A DNA stretch of 64,000 nucleotides from Planococcus circulans (GCF_020023385.1 NZ_JAIQCL010000002.1:372001-436000); one strand, 5' to 3'; numbered from the stretch's first letter, positions 54,661 through 63,432 are shown. The notes: generated by a model not told the origin, from the sequence alone. Made by a program: numbers and translations.

Positions 54661-55266
54661 TTAACGCAGGTTTTTCTCTTTAAAGACAGTAATTGCCTCA
54701 GCTCTTGGAGTTTGATAAGACAGGATGTTGATCAATTGATCTGCCATTTGTTGAGAGGTGAACTTGAAGTCTCCGCTCACCCACTCAATAATCAAGCCGA
54801 ACAGAGCGTAAGCGTTATAGCTGCTCAGCAAACTGGGATCAATGCCGGGGGTGGGCATCGGGCTGATCAGCTCTTTTTGGACAAGTTCCTTCAATACTTG
54901 GCAAATACGGTTCTGAAAGCCAGGAAGGACATTCGAATTGACAATGATCGTATAGAAACGGGAATAGCGTTCAACGTGATCGAAGATTTTTACAGAGGCA
55001 GCTGACAGCTTGCCGACATCGAAGTCTTTTATTTTTACATAAGGCTCCCTGTAGGAATGAATCAAGTCGATCAGAACATCGTCAATCAATTCATTCAAGA
55101 GTTCTTCCTGAGTTTGGTAATGCTTATAGAAAGTTCCGCGGTTGAGATTGGCCGAATGGACAATTTCTGTGATGGTAATACTTTTGAATTCTTTTTCTTC
55201 CATTAGTCTGATCAATGCTTCTTTTAAAGCCATTTTTGATTTATCGATTCTGCGGTCTTTTTTCAT
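54661..55266 (-). CDS. TetR-family regulator
   Basis: The 201-residue repressor has an N-terminal helix-turn-helix (SITITEIVHSANLNRGTFYKHYQTQEELL, residues about 25-55) and a variable ligand domain. Upstream codons to 55308 exist, but GAGG is spaced eight bases from ATG 55266. It is divergent from an SDR gene, and paired palindromes lie over that promoter, so it probably controls both. Ligand unknown. Confidence 0.88.
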   Translation of the reverse strand: MKKDRRIDKSKMALKEALIRLMEEKEFKSITITEIVHSANLNRGTFYKHYQTQEELLNELIDDVLIDLIHSYREPYVKIKDFDVGKLSAASVKIFDHVERYSRFYTIIVNSNVLPGFQNRICQVLKELVQKELISPMPTPGIDPSLLSSYNAYALFGLIIEWVSGDFKFTSQQMADQLINILSYQTPRAEAITVFKEKNLR

Positions 55267-55359
55267 CGGTTGGACCTCACTTTCGTCATTTGTTTTGTGT
55301 AACTGCACAAAATCAAATTCGGATGTACGTTAATCAACGTTTAAGGGGTAATTTGTTGA

Positions 55360-55399
55360 TTGATAACTAAAGTATAGGCCAATATACTGGGAGTGTATA
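55360..55399 (+). promoter_or_regulatory. Promoter with overlapping palindromes upstream of the SDR gene
   Basis: -35 TTGATA (55360-55365), 17-base spacer and -10 TATACT (55383-55388). AGTATA-N6-TATACT (55371-55388) and TATAC-N7-GTATA (55383-55399) share the -10 and are candidate TetR operators. Confidence 0.65.
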
Positions 55400-55454
55400 G
55401 ATGAAAGCGTTCTCTTGCATGACAAAATAACGGACGGAAAAGGAGACCTGCAAA

Positions 55455-56213
55455 ATGAAACTCGAAGGAAAAGTAGCTATCGTAACAGGAGCAGCATCCG
55501 GAATGGGGAAAGCCATTGCGGAACTTTACGCTAAAGAAGGCGCACAAGTTATCGTTTCCGATATCAATGAAGAAGGCGCAAAAACAGTAGTTGCTGGCAT
55601 CGTAGAAAATGGCGGTACGGCAATATCGGTGAAAACCAATGTGGGAGAACTTCAAGAGATTGAAGCGATGATTGACTTGGCAGTGAGTGAATATGGAACT
55701 TTGGACATTCTTGTCAACAATGCAGGCATCATGGATAATTTCGAGCCGGCTGGAGAAATTGAAGATGCAAAATGGGAACGGATTTTTTCCATCAACACCA
55801 TGAGTGTCATGCGCGCAACACGTAAAGCATTGCCGATCTTCCTTGAGAAAAACAAAGGCATCATCATCAATATCGCTTCAGCAGGCGGATTATATGGTGC
55901 GCGTGCAGGAGCTACGTACACAGCTTCAAAGCATGCTGTTGTCGGCTTTACGAAAAATACCGGTTTCATGTACGCAAAAGAAGGGATCCGCTGCAACGCC
56001 ATCGCACCAGGCGGCGTAGAAACCAACATCAGCTCCACAATGACGTCCATCAGCGAAATGGGAATGGGACGCATACAGGCTGGAATGGCCTTGAACCCGC
56101 GCAATGGCAAGTCAGAAGAAATCGCAAAAGTGGCCTTGTTCTTGGCTACTGATGATTCAAGCTTTGTCAACGGAACAGTCATCACAGCTGATGCTGGATG
56201 GACGGCTTACTAA
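55455..56213 (+). CDS. Short-chain dehydrogenase controlled by the divergent TetR regulator
   Basis: The 252-residue classical SDR has GAASGMG, NNAGIMD, INIASAGG and YTASK, with the C-terminal GTVITADAGWTAY. D36-type residue DIN after strand two suggests NAD. AAAGGAG precedes the ATG. It is transcribed alone; the divergent TetR gene suggests induction by a small molecule. Substrate unknown. Confidence 0.88.
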   Translation: MKLEGKVAIVTGAASGMGKAIAELYAKEGAQVIVSDINEEGAKTVVAGIVENGGTAISVKTNVGELQEIEAMIDLAVSEYGTLDILVNNAGIMDNFEPAGEIEDAKWERIFSINTMSVMRATRKALPIFLEKNKGIIINIASAGGLYGARAGATYTASKHAVVGFTKNTGFMYAKEGIRCNAIAPGGVETNISSTMTSISEMGMGRIQAGMALNPRNGKSEEIAKVALFLATDDSSFVNGTVITADAGWTAY

Positions 56214-56229
56214 ACAATAGAATCCACTT

Positions 56230-56257
56230 AACCCGTTGCATGAGAATGCAACGGGTT
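56230..56257 (+). terminator. Terminator after the SDR gene
   Basis: A perfect 12-bp stem AACCCGTTGCAT/ATGCAACGGGTT with loop GAGA and ATTTTTATTTT. Confidence 0.88.
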
Positions 56258-56392
56258 ATTTTTATTTTCTGTGCACTGAGTTGCAGTGGTGCGTCATGTG
56301 TTTAAGATGCCAATGTATAGGCTATAGTGATGTGGAAGCGGCACAAGATGGATTTGCCAGGAACACCAATCGACTGAAAGGATGTGCGTTTG

Positions 56393-57046
56393 ATGAAAGT
56401 GGCGATTATCGGAGCGAACGGGAAAGTGGGAAGTAAATTGGGGAGGATCCTTGCTGAAAGAGGAGACAAGCCTATTGGTTTCATCCGCAAAGCAGAACAG
56501 GCTGAACAATTGGAAGCGCAGGGGATCCGAACCGTTACAGCAGATTTGATCGAAACGGAGACGGAAGAATTTGCCCGTCTTCTAAAAGACTGTGACGCCG
56601 TGGTTTTTACAGCAGGTGCAGGCGGGGCAGGTGAGGAATTGACGACAGCCATCGACGGGCATGGCTTGGTGAAGATCGCCAAGGCTGCCGAGTTGGCAGA
56701 TGTTCGGCGATTTCTATTGGTATCCGCCTTTCCGGACGCTGGACGCGGCAAAGACATGCCTGCCAGTTTCGAGCATTATATGAAGATTAAACGGCAGTCT
56801 GAAGTCGATTTAGTGAAATCCGCTTTGGACTGGACGATTTTGAGGCCGGGAACTTTAACGGATCAAGAAGGAACCGGGAAAGTGAATTTAGGTTACACCT
56901 TGATGTATGACACGATTTCACGTGAAGATGTTGCCCGTACCTTAGCGGTGCTGCTCAACTATCCTAAAACTGCTGGACAGATTTTGGAAGTGGTTCGGGG
57001 AGAAGAAACGATCGAGTCAGCAGTAAAAATAAAGGCGGGCAGATGA
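56393..57046 (+). CDS. NAD(P)-binding atypical SDR (YwnB/YhfK-like)
   Basis: The 217-residue atypical SDR has the nucleotide site VAIIGANGKVGSKLG and RPGTLTD near residue 155, without a classical YxxxK. Related Bacillus proteins are general redox or stress proteins of unknown substrate. The GTG at 56384 is part of the upstream region; AAAGGATG supports ATG 56393. It is monocistronic or leads to uppP 110 bases later. Confidence 0.82.
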   Translation: MKVAIIGANGKVGSKLGRILAERGDKPIGFIRKAEQAEQLEAQGIRTVTADLIETETEEFARLLKDCDAVVFTAGAGGAGEELTTAIDGHGLVKIAKAAELADVRRFLLVSAFPDAGRGKDMPASFEHYMKIKRQSEVDLVKSALDWTILRPGTLTDQEGTGKVNLGYTLMYDTISREDVARTLAVLLNYPKTAGQILEVVRGEETIESAVKIKAGR

Positions 57047-57074
57047 CGATTCGAGCTTCAGAAATAACTGTGGG

Positions 57075-57108
57075 GAACGCTGCAACCTTTTGAGGGGGTG
57101 CAGCGTTC
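57075..57108 (+). terminator. Hairpin between the YwnB-like gene and uppP
   Basis: A perfect 10-bp stem GAACGCTGCA/TGCAGCGTTC with a 14-base loop; only TAGTAG follows, so termination is uncertain. Confidence 0.4.
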
Positions 57109-57155
57109 TAGTAGGTCGAGGACTTATTTTATTAAAGAAAGCAGGAACAACAGAC

Positions 57156-57983
57156 ATGGATTGGTTTGATTTGCTTAAGGCATTAATTTTAGGGTTTGTG
57201 GAAGGCATGACAGAATTCGCTCCGGTTTCTTCTACCGGCCATTTAATCATCGTCGATGATATGTGGCTGAAGTCTCAGGAGTTTTTAGGGAAATATCCAG
57301 CAAATACGTTTAAAATCGTCATTCAACTAGGATCCATATTGGCGGTTGTTGTGGTATTTTGGAAACGCCTGTTCAGTTTAGTGGGTTTGTATAAGATTGA
57401 AGGGCAGCAGGCAAACGCAAGTTTCAACTTGTTGCATGTCATCATCGGCATGCTGCCGGCAGTGATTTTCGGATTTGCCTTCAAGGATTTGATCGATGAC
57501 CATTTGTTCGGAGTAGAAACGGTCATTTATGCATTGGTTGCCGGAGCGATTCTGATGATCGTTGCAGACAAGTTCGGCCCGAAAAAGCCGACGGTCAACT
57601 CGTTGGATGAAATTACCTATTTCCAGGCATTGAAGATTGGCCTTGTGCAATGTCTGTCATTGTGGCCGGGATTTTCCCGTTCAGGAGCTACGATTTCAGG
57701 CGGCGTGCTGTTCGGATTGAATCACCGGGTTGCGGCTGACTTCACTTTTATCATGGCAGTTCCCATCATGTTCGGGGCAAGTCTCGTATCGGTAATGAAA
57801 AACTGGGATACGTTGTCGATGGATTATTTATCATTTTACATTGTCGGCTTCATATCCGCTTTTATTTTCGCTTTGATTTCCATCCGCTTCTTCCTGAAGC
57901 TGATTTCACGCATCAAACTGATGCCATTTGCCATTTACCGACTGGTGCTGGCAGCTGTGTTGGCGATTATTGTTTTTCTATAG
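57156..57983 (+). CDS. uppP: Undecaprenyl-diphosphatase
   Basis: The 275-residue membrane enzyme recycles the lipid carrier for cell-wall synthesis and can give bacitracin tolerance. BacA-family motifs are EGMTEFAPVSSTGHLIIV near residue 17 and LWPGFSRSGATISGG near 170, with about eight helices. The frame opens upstream at 57090, but AGGA fits ATG 57156. A good terminator follows. Confidence 0.93.
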   Translation: MDWFDLLKALILGFVEGMTEFAPVSSTGHLIIVDDMWLKSQEFLGKYPANTFKIVIQLGSILAVVVVFWKRLFSLVGLYKIEGQQANASFNLLHVIIGMLPAVIFGFAFKDLIDDHLFGVETVIYALVAGAILMIVADKFGPKKPTVNSLDEITYFQALKIGLVQCLSLWPGFSRSGATISGGVLFGLNHRVAADFTFIMAVPIMFGASLVSVMKNWDTLSMDYLSFYIVGFISAFIFALISIRFFLKLISRIKLMPFAIYRLVLAAVLAIIVFL

Positions 57984-57989
57984 CTACTA

Positions 57990-58023
57990 ACAAAAGGAGC
58001 TTCCGTGAGGAGGCTCCTTTTGT
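57990..58023. terminator. Terminator between uppP and the LysR gene
   Basis: ACAAAAGGAGC pairs with GCTCCTTTTGT around a 12-base apex; both strands carry A/T runs within the stem. Confidence 0.8.
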
Positions 58024-58026
58024 GTG

Positions 58027-58908
58027 TCAAACTTGCGGCAAACTCTTCACTAGAGTAATGAATTCACGTGAAACATACGGGACATAACGGTTTTTCGCCA
58101 TGATGATGCCAAGTCGCCAAGGGAATGTGTGGGTCAGCGAAATCATTTTGAAGGGGCCATCCTTGACGCGGTCACAAATCAGTTTCGGCATGAGTGTGAC
58201 ACCCAAGTTTTTTTCCACCATACCGACAATGAAATCCCATTGCGAACTTTCATAGGCGATTTTTGGGGTAAACCCTTCGCTGATACAGAATTCAACTGTC
58301 CGGCTGTTTAAGGTAAATTCTTTGCTGAGCAGCAGGAAAGGGTCATCTTTAAACTGAATGAGATCCATCAGATCATGGTGAGCCAGGGGATGTGACTCGT
58401 GGACCAGCAGTTTGATCTCCTGATCGACAAATGGTACAACATCGAATTTCTCCTTATCGACTGGAAGCATGACAAAGCCTAAATCGACTTCGCCTTCAAA
58501 TACTTTTCTTTCCACTGTTTTGGCGCCATCCTCTGCAAGCATAATCGTAACGTCTGGATAGGCATGCTGAAATTCAGCTATGATTGTCGGAAAGAACAAA
58601 GTACTGATGACTGGAGGAAGTCCAATATTTATTTTCCCCTTTTTCAAGTTCATGACATCATAAAGAGAGGCAGACAAATCATCAAGGCTGTGGATGATTT
58701 TCTGTGCCTGTGCATAGACCACTTCACCAGCATCGGTCAAGCTGATTTGCCGGGCGGAGCGGTCAAACAAGATCACCTCCATTTCCTCCTCGAGATTCTT
58801 GACCATTTTACTCAGAGTCGGCTGTGTCACATGAAGAGCAAGTGCAGCTTTTGTAAAGCTTTGATGCTTGGCCACTTCTACAAAGTACGTTAATTGACGG
58901 ATATCCAT
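58027..58908 (-). CDS. LysR-family regulator (CcpE/CidR/YwbI-like)
   Basis: The 293-residue regulator has an N-terminal winged helix (FTKAALALHVTQPTLSKMVKNLEEEM) and a LysR effector domain. It is divergent from the gntP-bdhA operon, and a dyad CTATAAC-N5-GTTATAG at 58923-58941 lies just upstream of its start, so it is probably both autoregulator and activator. Ligand could be 3-hydroxybutyrate or a related acid, by context only. Confidence 0.88.
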   Translation of the reverse strand: MDIRQLTYFVEVAKHQSFTKAALALHVTQPTLSKMVKNLEEEMEVILFDRSARQISLTDAGEVVYAQAQKIIHSLDDLSASLYDVMNLKKGKINIGLPPVISTLFFPTIIAEFQHAYPDVTIMLAEDGAKTVERKVFEGEVDLGFVMLPVDKEKFDVVPFVDQEIKLLVHESHPLAHHDLMDLIQFKDDPFLLLSKEFTLNSRTVEFCISEGFTPKIAYESSQWDFIVGMVEKNLGVTLMPKLICDRVKDGPFKMISLTHTFPWRLGIIMAKNRYVPYVSREFITLVKSLPQV

Positions 58909-58922
58909 GACGCCCTCCTTTC

Positions 58923-58941
58923 CTATAACTAATTGTTATAG
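58923..58941. promoter_or_regulatory. Candidate LysR operator
   Basis: CTATAAC-TAATT-GTTATAG is a perfect dyad with the T-N11-A form of LysR boxes, 14 bases from the LysR start codon. A related half site, ACTTATAGTTAT, follows. Confidence 0.65.
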
Positions 58942-59048
58942 AACTTATAGTTATTATTCATTTTACCTATCCTTTTTGGAGTTGTACACTAATGAAAGCA
59001 ACAAAGGGGTTACGTATTTAGATAATTCAATACTTTTCGGGAGATTAA

Positions 59049-59062
59049 AGTAAGCGGTTACA
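59049..59062 (+). promoter_or_regulatory. Candidate cre site before gntP-like gene
   Basis: AGTAAGCGGTTACA matches the CcpA consensus at 12 of 14 positions, 28 bases before the start codon. Confidence 0.5.
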
Positions 59063-59089
59063 AAAAGGGGAATAAAAGGAGGATTTTAA

Positions 59090-60409
59090 ATGTTAAGTAT
59101 GTTTGGGATGGTTGGGGGACTTGTTTTGCTTATCGTTTTAACGATGAGAGGCATGAATTTACTGATTGCAGGGCCTTTGTCCGCATTGTTTGTAGCAATT
59201 TTCAGCGGGTTGCCTTTATTTCCACAACTCGTAGGCGAAGGAGAAGCGAATTTATTAACAAATTATATGACCAGTTTTTCTGGATTTATCACTTCGTGGT
59301 TTCCAATGTTTCTGCTTGGGGCAATATTTGGCAAAGTAATGGAAGATAGTGGGGCTGCTGACAGCGTGTCGAGGTGGCTCGTCGGCAAGTTCGGCTTATC
59401 AAAAGCGGTTTTGGCGATTGTTATTGCGTGTGCTGTTTTGACTTATGGCGGTGTCAGCTTGTTCGTTGTGGCGTTCTCGGTCTTCCCGATGGCGCTCAGC
59501 CTTTTCAAGCAGGCAGATCTGCCGCGCCGCTTTATTCCTGCCGCTTTGGCATTGGGTTCGGTGACATTTACGATGACCTCCGCCGGATCCCCGGAAATCC
59601 AAAACTGGATTCCAATTGAATACTTGAATACGACACCGTATGCAGGATGGGAAGTCAGTATTCTAGTAGCTGTCTTTATGGCCGTATTCGGCTATTGGTG
59701 GTTAAAGCGGATGATCCAAAAAGCAGTCAATAAGGGAGAGCGTTTTGAAGCGCGCAAGACGGATCCGATCGTGGAAGATCGAAATCTGCCAAATCCATTG
59801 ATGGGCTTGATTCCATTGCTTGTGGTTCTGGCAATTTCTTATATTTTCCATGATTCCTTAATGACATCCGCTTTGATAATTGCCTTACTTGGGGGCGTCA
59901 TTACAACCTATTTATTGAATCGCAAATATTTCCTGAACTTGGGCAAGGCCCTGTCTGAAGGGACAATTGGGGCATTAATTGCAATTGGCAATACCGCTGC
60001 TGTAGTTGGGTTCGGCGGAGTGGCTAAAGCGGTACCGGCTTTTCAAACAGCCGTCGATGCCATGACCAATATCCCAGGAAGTCCATTGATCGGTGGAGCC
60101 ATAGCGGTCAGTGTTATTGCAGGATTAACCGGTTCTGCTTCGGGCGGACAGGTTATCGCCTTGCCGCTGCTTGCTCCTCACTATATCGATATGGGTGTCA
60201 ATACAGAAGCTCTGCACCGGACAATTGCGATTTCATCCGGAGCTCTTGATTCATTGCCGCATAACGGTTATGTCGTAACGACAATTCAAGGGATCTGTGG
60301 TGAGACACATAAAGCCGCTTACGGAGCTGTCGGCGCGGTTACGGTCATTGTGCCATTGCTGGGATTGGCTATCGCTATTGTGCTGTTTACACTTGGACTT
60401 GGAATTTAA
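59090..60409 (+). CDS. GntP-family permease, probably for 3-hydroxybutyrate
   Basis: The 439-residue transporter has 12-14 hydrophobic segments, GntP-like blocks FGKVMEDSGAADSVSRWLVGKFG and GLTGSASGGQVIALPLLAPHYIDMG. GntP members move gluconate, 3-hydroxybutyrate or other hydroxy acids with protons. AAAGGAGG precedes the ATG. Its gene is 22 bases before 3-hydroxybutyrate dehydrogenase, which points to that substrate. Confidence 0.87.
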   Translation: MLSMFGMVGGLVLLIVLTMRGMNLLIAGPLSALFVAIFSGLPLFPQLVGEGEANLLTNYMTSFSGFITSWFPMFLLGAIFGKVMEDSGAADSVSRWLVGKFGLSKAVLAIVIACAVLTYGGVSLFVVAFSVFPMALSLFKQADLPRRFIPAALALGSVTFTMTSAGSPEIQNWIPIEYLNTTPYAGWEVSILVAVFMAVFGYWWLKRMIQKAVNKGERFEARKTDPIVEDRNLPNPLMGLIPLLVVLAISYIFHDSLMTSALIIALLGGVITTYLLNRKYFLNLGKALSEGTIGALIAIGNTAAVVGFGGVAKAVPAFQTAVDAMTNIPGSPLIGGAIAVSVIAGLTGSASGGQVIALPLLAPHYIDMGVNTEALHRTIAISSGALDSLPHNGYVVTTIQGICGETHKAAYGAVGAVTVIVPLLGLAIAIVLFTLGLGI

Positions 60410-60431
60410 CTCTAGCTTGGGAGGGATAGTT

Positions 60432-61208
60432 TTGGTAGAGAATAAAGTCGTATTAATAACAGGTGCCGCCAGCGGAATCGGTTATGAAATCAGCGCTGAT
60501 TTTGCGGAAGCCGGTGCGAAAATTGTGTTGTCGGACATCGATGAACAAGCGGTAAAGAAAGCGGCAGAAAGCTTAAAGTCAAAAGGGCTGGACTGCATCG
60601 GCATTAAATGTGATGTGACGGATGAAGAAGATATCAAAAAAACCATTCATGAGACGGTTGCCCATTATGGATCGCTTGATGTGCTGATTAATAACGCGGG
60701 AATGCAGCACATTGCGCCGCTGGAAGAATTCCCTACTGAAAAATACGAGTTGCTGATCCGGATCATGTTGATTGCCCCGTTCATTGCTACGAAGCATGCG
60801 TTTCCAATCATGAAAAAACAAGGGTCAGGACGCATCATCAATATGGCGTCCATCAATGGGCTTGTCGGATTTGCAGGGAAAGCTGCCTATAATAGCGCCA
60901 AACACGGCGTCATCGGCTTGACTAAAGTGGCAGCGCTTGAAGGCGCGGAACACGGAATCACCGTTAATGCTATGTGCCCGGGCTATGTGGATACGCCGCT
61001 GGTCCGGAATCAGATGGACGATTTGGCGAAGACACGCAATGTCCCGATTGAAAAAGTCTTTGAGGAAGTCCTGTATCCATTGATTCCTCAAAAAAGGCTG
61101 TTGGCCGTCAAAGAAGTTTCGGATTATACGATGTTCCTGGCCAGTGATAAGGCATCGGGCATAACCGGACAAGCCGTCGTTCTCGACGGTGGCTATACAG
61201 CTCAATAA
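60432..61208 (+). CDS. bdhA: 3-hydroxybutyrate dehydrogenase
   Basis: The 258-residue SDR oxidises D-3-hydroxybutyrate to acetoacetate. BdhA features are VLITGAASGIGYEIS, LSDID, NNAGMQHIAPLEEFP (the QH pair is typical), NMASINGLVGFAGKAAYNSAKHG and MCPGYVDTPLVRNQ. The start is TTG 60432, six bases after GAGGG; the frame upstream belongs to the permease region. It forms an operon with the GntP-like gene. Confidence 0.9.
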   Translation: MVENKVVLITGAASGIGYEISADFAEAGAKIVLSDIDEQAVKKAAESLKSKGLDCIGIKCDVTDEEDIKKTIHETVAHYGSLDVLINNAGMQHIAPLEEFPTEKYELLIRIMLIAPFIATKHAFPIMKKQGSGRIINMASINGLVGFAGKAAYNSAKHGVIGLTKVAALEGAEHGITVNAMCPGYVDTPLVRNQMDDLAKTRNVPIEKVFEEVLYPLIPQKRLLAVKEVSDYTMFLASDKASGITGQAVVLDGGYTAQ

Positions 61209-61215
61209 TGACGAA

Positions 61216-61257
61216 CAAATAACCCCGTCCGGCATAGTTGCCGGACGGGGTTATTTG
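61216..61257 (+). terminator. Terminator of gntP-bdhA
   Basis: A perfect 19-bp stem from 61216 (CAAATAACCCCGTCCGGCA) with loop TAGT. Confidence 0.9.
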
Positions 61258-61283
61258 TAGGACGCTCGGAGCGGTTCTAACCA

Positions 61284-61658
61284 TTAAACAAAATTCTTAT
61301 TTTTGATCAGTTCCAGCGCGACATCCGCCTTTTTAAGGTCATGTTCGACTTGTTCCTCGATATTATAGGCATGGTACATGTCGTTTTTGATCATATACTG
61401 TGCAATTTTATCATGCGTATCGATCGCGAGATCCAGCTCCCGGCGCAATAAATTCTTCACTTCCGGAGTCGCGGTTTCGGTGATGGCCACAGCCAGATTT
61501 CGCACAGCTGCTTTTGAAGTAACCAGGAAATCTGTAGCGATGGCCATATCATCAAGCAGCGACCCGGGAATCGCTAAATTGTCTTCTTTGATTTTTTTCT
61601 TGGCATCGCTTTTTTTAGCAGTTGATTTTTTTATTTTTGTGTCGGCTTTCTTTGCCAT
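61284..61658 (-). CDS. CotF-like spore coat protein with Lys-rich N-terminus
   Basis: The 124-residue protein has about 25 Lys/Ala-rich residues, then a CotF domain of helices (DDMAIATDFLVTSKAAVRNLAVAITETATPEVKNLL, LDLAIDTHDKIAQYMIKNDMYHAY). The ITETATPE and H-x4-YM patterns are family hallmarks. GGAAGG precedes the ATG. It is paired with the next coat-like gene on the same strand. Presence suggests a spore-forming lineage, but these proteins can persist in non-sporulating relatives. Confidence 0.82.
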   Translation of the reverse strand: MAKKADTKIKKSTAKKSDAKKKIKEDNLAIPGSLLDDMAIATDFLVTSKAAVRNLAVAITETATPEVKNLLRRELDLAIDTHDKIAQYMIKNDMYHAYNIEEQVEHDLKKADVALELIKNKNFV

Positions 61659-61691
61659 AAGATCCTTCCTTTCAAATCGAATGCCTGCAGT

Positions 61692-61892
61692 CTACTTTTG
61701 TGAATCCGCCAGTAATTTGCGTAAATCCCTGATGGCCTTTTTCGACAGTTCAAGGTCTTCTTCCAGAATCGCTTTCAGCTCCGGGTCTTTTGCCAATCCG
61801 CTGAACACTTTGTTTTTGGCCACACAGGCTGTTTTGAAAGTAAGCACTTCATGGACTTCAAGCTTTTCATGCATTGCCAGTTCCTTCGCCAT
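61692..61892 (-). CDS. Small coat-protein-like helical protein
   Basis: The 66-residue protein is helical, with KLEVHEVLTFKTACVAKNKVF and ILEEDLELSKKAIRDLRKLL. Similar short proteins accompany CotF homologues in Bacillales. GGAGGGA supports the ATG at 61892. It is 33 bases upstream of the CotF-like gene, likely one operon. Precise role unknown. Confidence 0.75.
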   Translation of the reverse strand: MAKELAMHEKLEVHEVLTFKTACVAKNKVFSGLAKDPELKAILEEDLELSKKAIRDLRKLLADSQK

Positions 61893-61997
61893 GTTTTTCC
61901 CTCCTGCATATGATGAATGCTAATTAACCTTTACCCGTTCCTTCAATTTTAAACCGCAGACAAGTCTTCCAACTGTCCGAGTCATTACGCGCAATAA

Positions 61998-62021
61998 AAA
62001 AGCTTCCCAAGGGAAGCTTTT
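61998..62021. terminator. Short perfect hairpin terminator
   Basis: AAAAGCTTCCC-AA-GGGAAGCTTTT, 69 bases downstream of the hydrolase gene on the minus strand. Confidence 0.75.
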
Positions 62022-62089
62022 GAGCAATCGGAGCTTATCAGGATCTCCTGTAGACAATCGCTCCTTTTTTAGTGGGAAGAGTAGGGAGA

Positions 62090-62863
62090 TTACTCCAGAA
62101 AATTTTCTGCAATCCCTAGAAACAAATCAGCTTGTTCAACATTGGGTGCATGACCAGAGCGTTTGAATTCCATAAAGGTGGCATCTGGGATGGAGACTGC
62201 TGTTTCACGCCCTTTTTCAGGAGGATTCAACCCGTCGAATTTGCCGCTGATGACCAAGGTTTCAGCAGTAATGTTGAAAAGCTGCTGGCGAAAATCGAAT
62301 TCCTTCAACGCATCAGAAGCAGTAATTTGTTCCTGCATCGTTAGTTGGCGGCTGTTTTGGGCTGTTTTACTGAGCCATTCATCGATCTTTTTTTGGTTAT
62401 AGTAAATATAACTTGAGGAAGCGCTGAATTTGTCAAGCATATTTAAGCCATCGAACTTTTCAGGATAGCGGGCAAATAGCTCGGCCATTGAAGATTGTTC
62501 CCCAAAGGATTTTGTGGCAACCAAAATAAGCTTATTGACCCGCTCCGGATTTTGTGTGGCAATCCCTTGCGCAATATAGCTGCCCATTGACACGCCAAGA
62601 ATATCGACGGAGTCCAGTGCCAAATGGGAAAGAAGGGCGATGGCGTCTTCTATATGATCCTGCAATGTGTACTGTTCAAGGCGGCTTGAATTACCATGGC
62701 CGCGTGAATCCAAGGCGATAACACGTCGCTGGTTTTTAAAAAATTTGATTTCTCGGTAAAACATCGCAGAGTTGCTTGTCAAACCGTGCAGCAGCAACAA
62801 TGGATGGCCTTTTCCGGTGTCTTGATAAAATAATTCAATTCCATTGCGGTTGAAAACGGGCAT
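62090..62863 (-). CDS. Alpha/beta hydrolase, 3-oxoadipate enol-lactonase-like
   Basis: The 257-residue hydrolase has LLLLHGLTSNS, the nucleophile elbow GVSMGSYIAQ, the acid in SGKFDGLNPP and the His of RSGHAPNVEQ. It resembles PcaD-like carboxylesterases, without other aromatic-degradation genes nearby. AAGGAG suits ATG 62863, not the ATG six bases earlier. Confidence 0.88.
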   Translation of the reverse strand: MPVFNRNGIELFYQDTGKGHPLLLLHGLTSNSAMFYREIKFFKNQRRVIALDSRGHGNSSRLEQYTLQDHIEDAIALLSHLALDSVDILGVSMGSYIAQGIATQNPERVNKLILVATKSFGEQSSMAELFARYPEKFDGLNMLDKFSASSSYIYYNQKKIDEWLSKTAQNSRQLTMQEQITASDALKEFDFRQQLFNITAETLVISGKFDGLNPPEKGRETAVSIPDATFMEFKRSGHAPNVEQADLFLGIAENFLE

Positions 62864-62948
62864 AATCATTCTCCTTTTCAGTAAACAGCTTGGGTCTCAT
62901 GTCTGCTATACCCTATCATTAATAAATTATGAGTTTTAGGCAAGAAAA

Positions 62949-62969
62949 AAGCACAACAAAGTTGTGCTT
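62949..62969. repeat. Left copy of a 21-base terminator-like flanking repeat
   Basis: The sequence AAGCACAAC-AAA-GTTGTGCTT is itself a hairpin. An identical copy lies at 63412-63432, on the other side of the dispersed element. Confidence 0.8.
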
Positions 62970-62970
62970 G

Positions 62971-63407
62971 AGCTTGTAGACAAAAGAATATTGATGTCTT
63001 CTAAAGAATGAAAACATATTTCATCCTGTTTATACCGGATCCTGCGCTTCAGGCGGACGCTTTCCACGGGCTCGCGCCGAACTAACTCGGACTGGCGCCC
63101 GAGTGGATTTCGGCACTTCGCTGTCCCCGCAGGAGTCGCCGCCTTGCGCTCCGGATCCTTGAGTGAAGGGTTTACCAGGTTTGTAGAGACTACATTTCCT
63201 GATATTGACTAGCAAGCTTCACTCTTTGATTGAAGCAACATGCCCCCAAGCGGGCTGGCCACGAAGACTCCTGTGGGACAGCGAAAGCTGAAGACCCCGC
63301 AGGAACGTAGTGACGAGGAGGCTGAAGCTGAGCCCACGGAAAGCGAAGTGGCTGGACCGGTTGGGGATTATGCACCGCTATACATTTTGGTCAGGCTTTG
63401 TCTACAG
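62971..63407. mobile_element. Dispersed palindromic MITE-like element, copy 2
   Basis: About 437 bases, nearly identical to 28381-28886. Short terminal inverted repeats are visible: TTGTAGACAAA at the left end and TTTGTCTACA at the right (63397-63406). The element is flanked by identical 21-base hairpin sequences. It lacks a transposase, and internal open frames follow repeat symmetry. Insertion or duplication at a terminator is inferred. Confidence 0.78.
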
Positions 63408-63411
63408 TCTG

Positions 63412-63432
63412 AAGCACAACAAAGTTGTGCTT
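63412..63432 (-). terminator. Right copy of the flanking repeat, probable terminator of the TVP38-like gene
   Basis: The 9-bp hairpin AAGCACAAC-AAA-GTTGTGCTT lies 51 bases past the stop of the minus-strand membrane protein gene. Confidence 0.6.
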
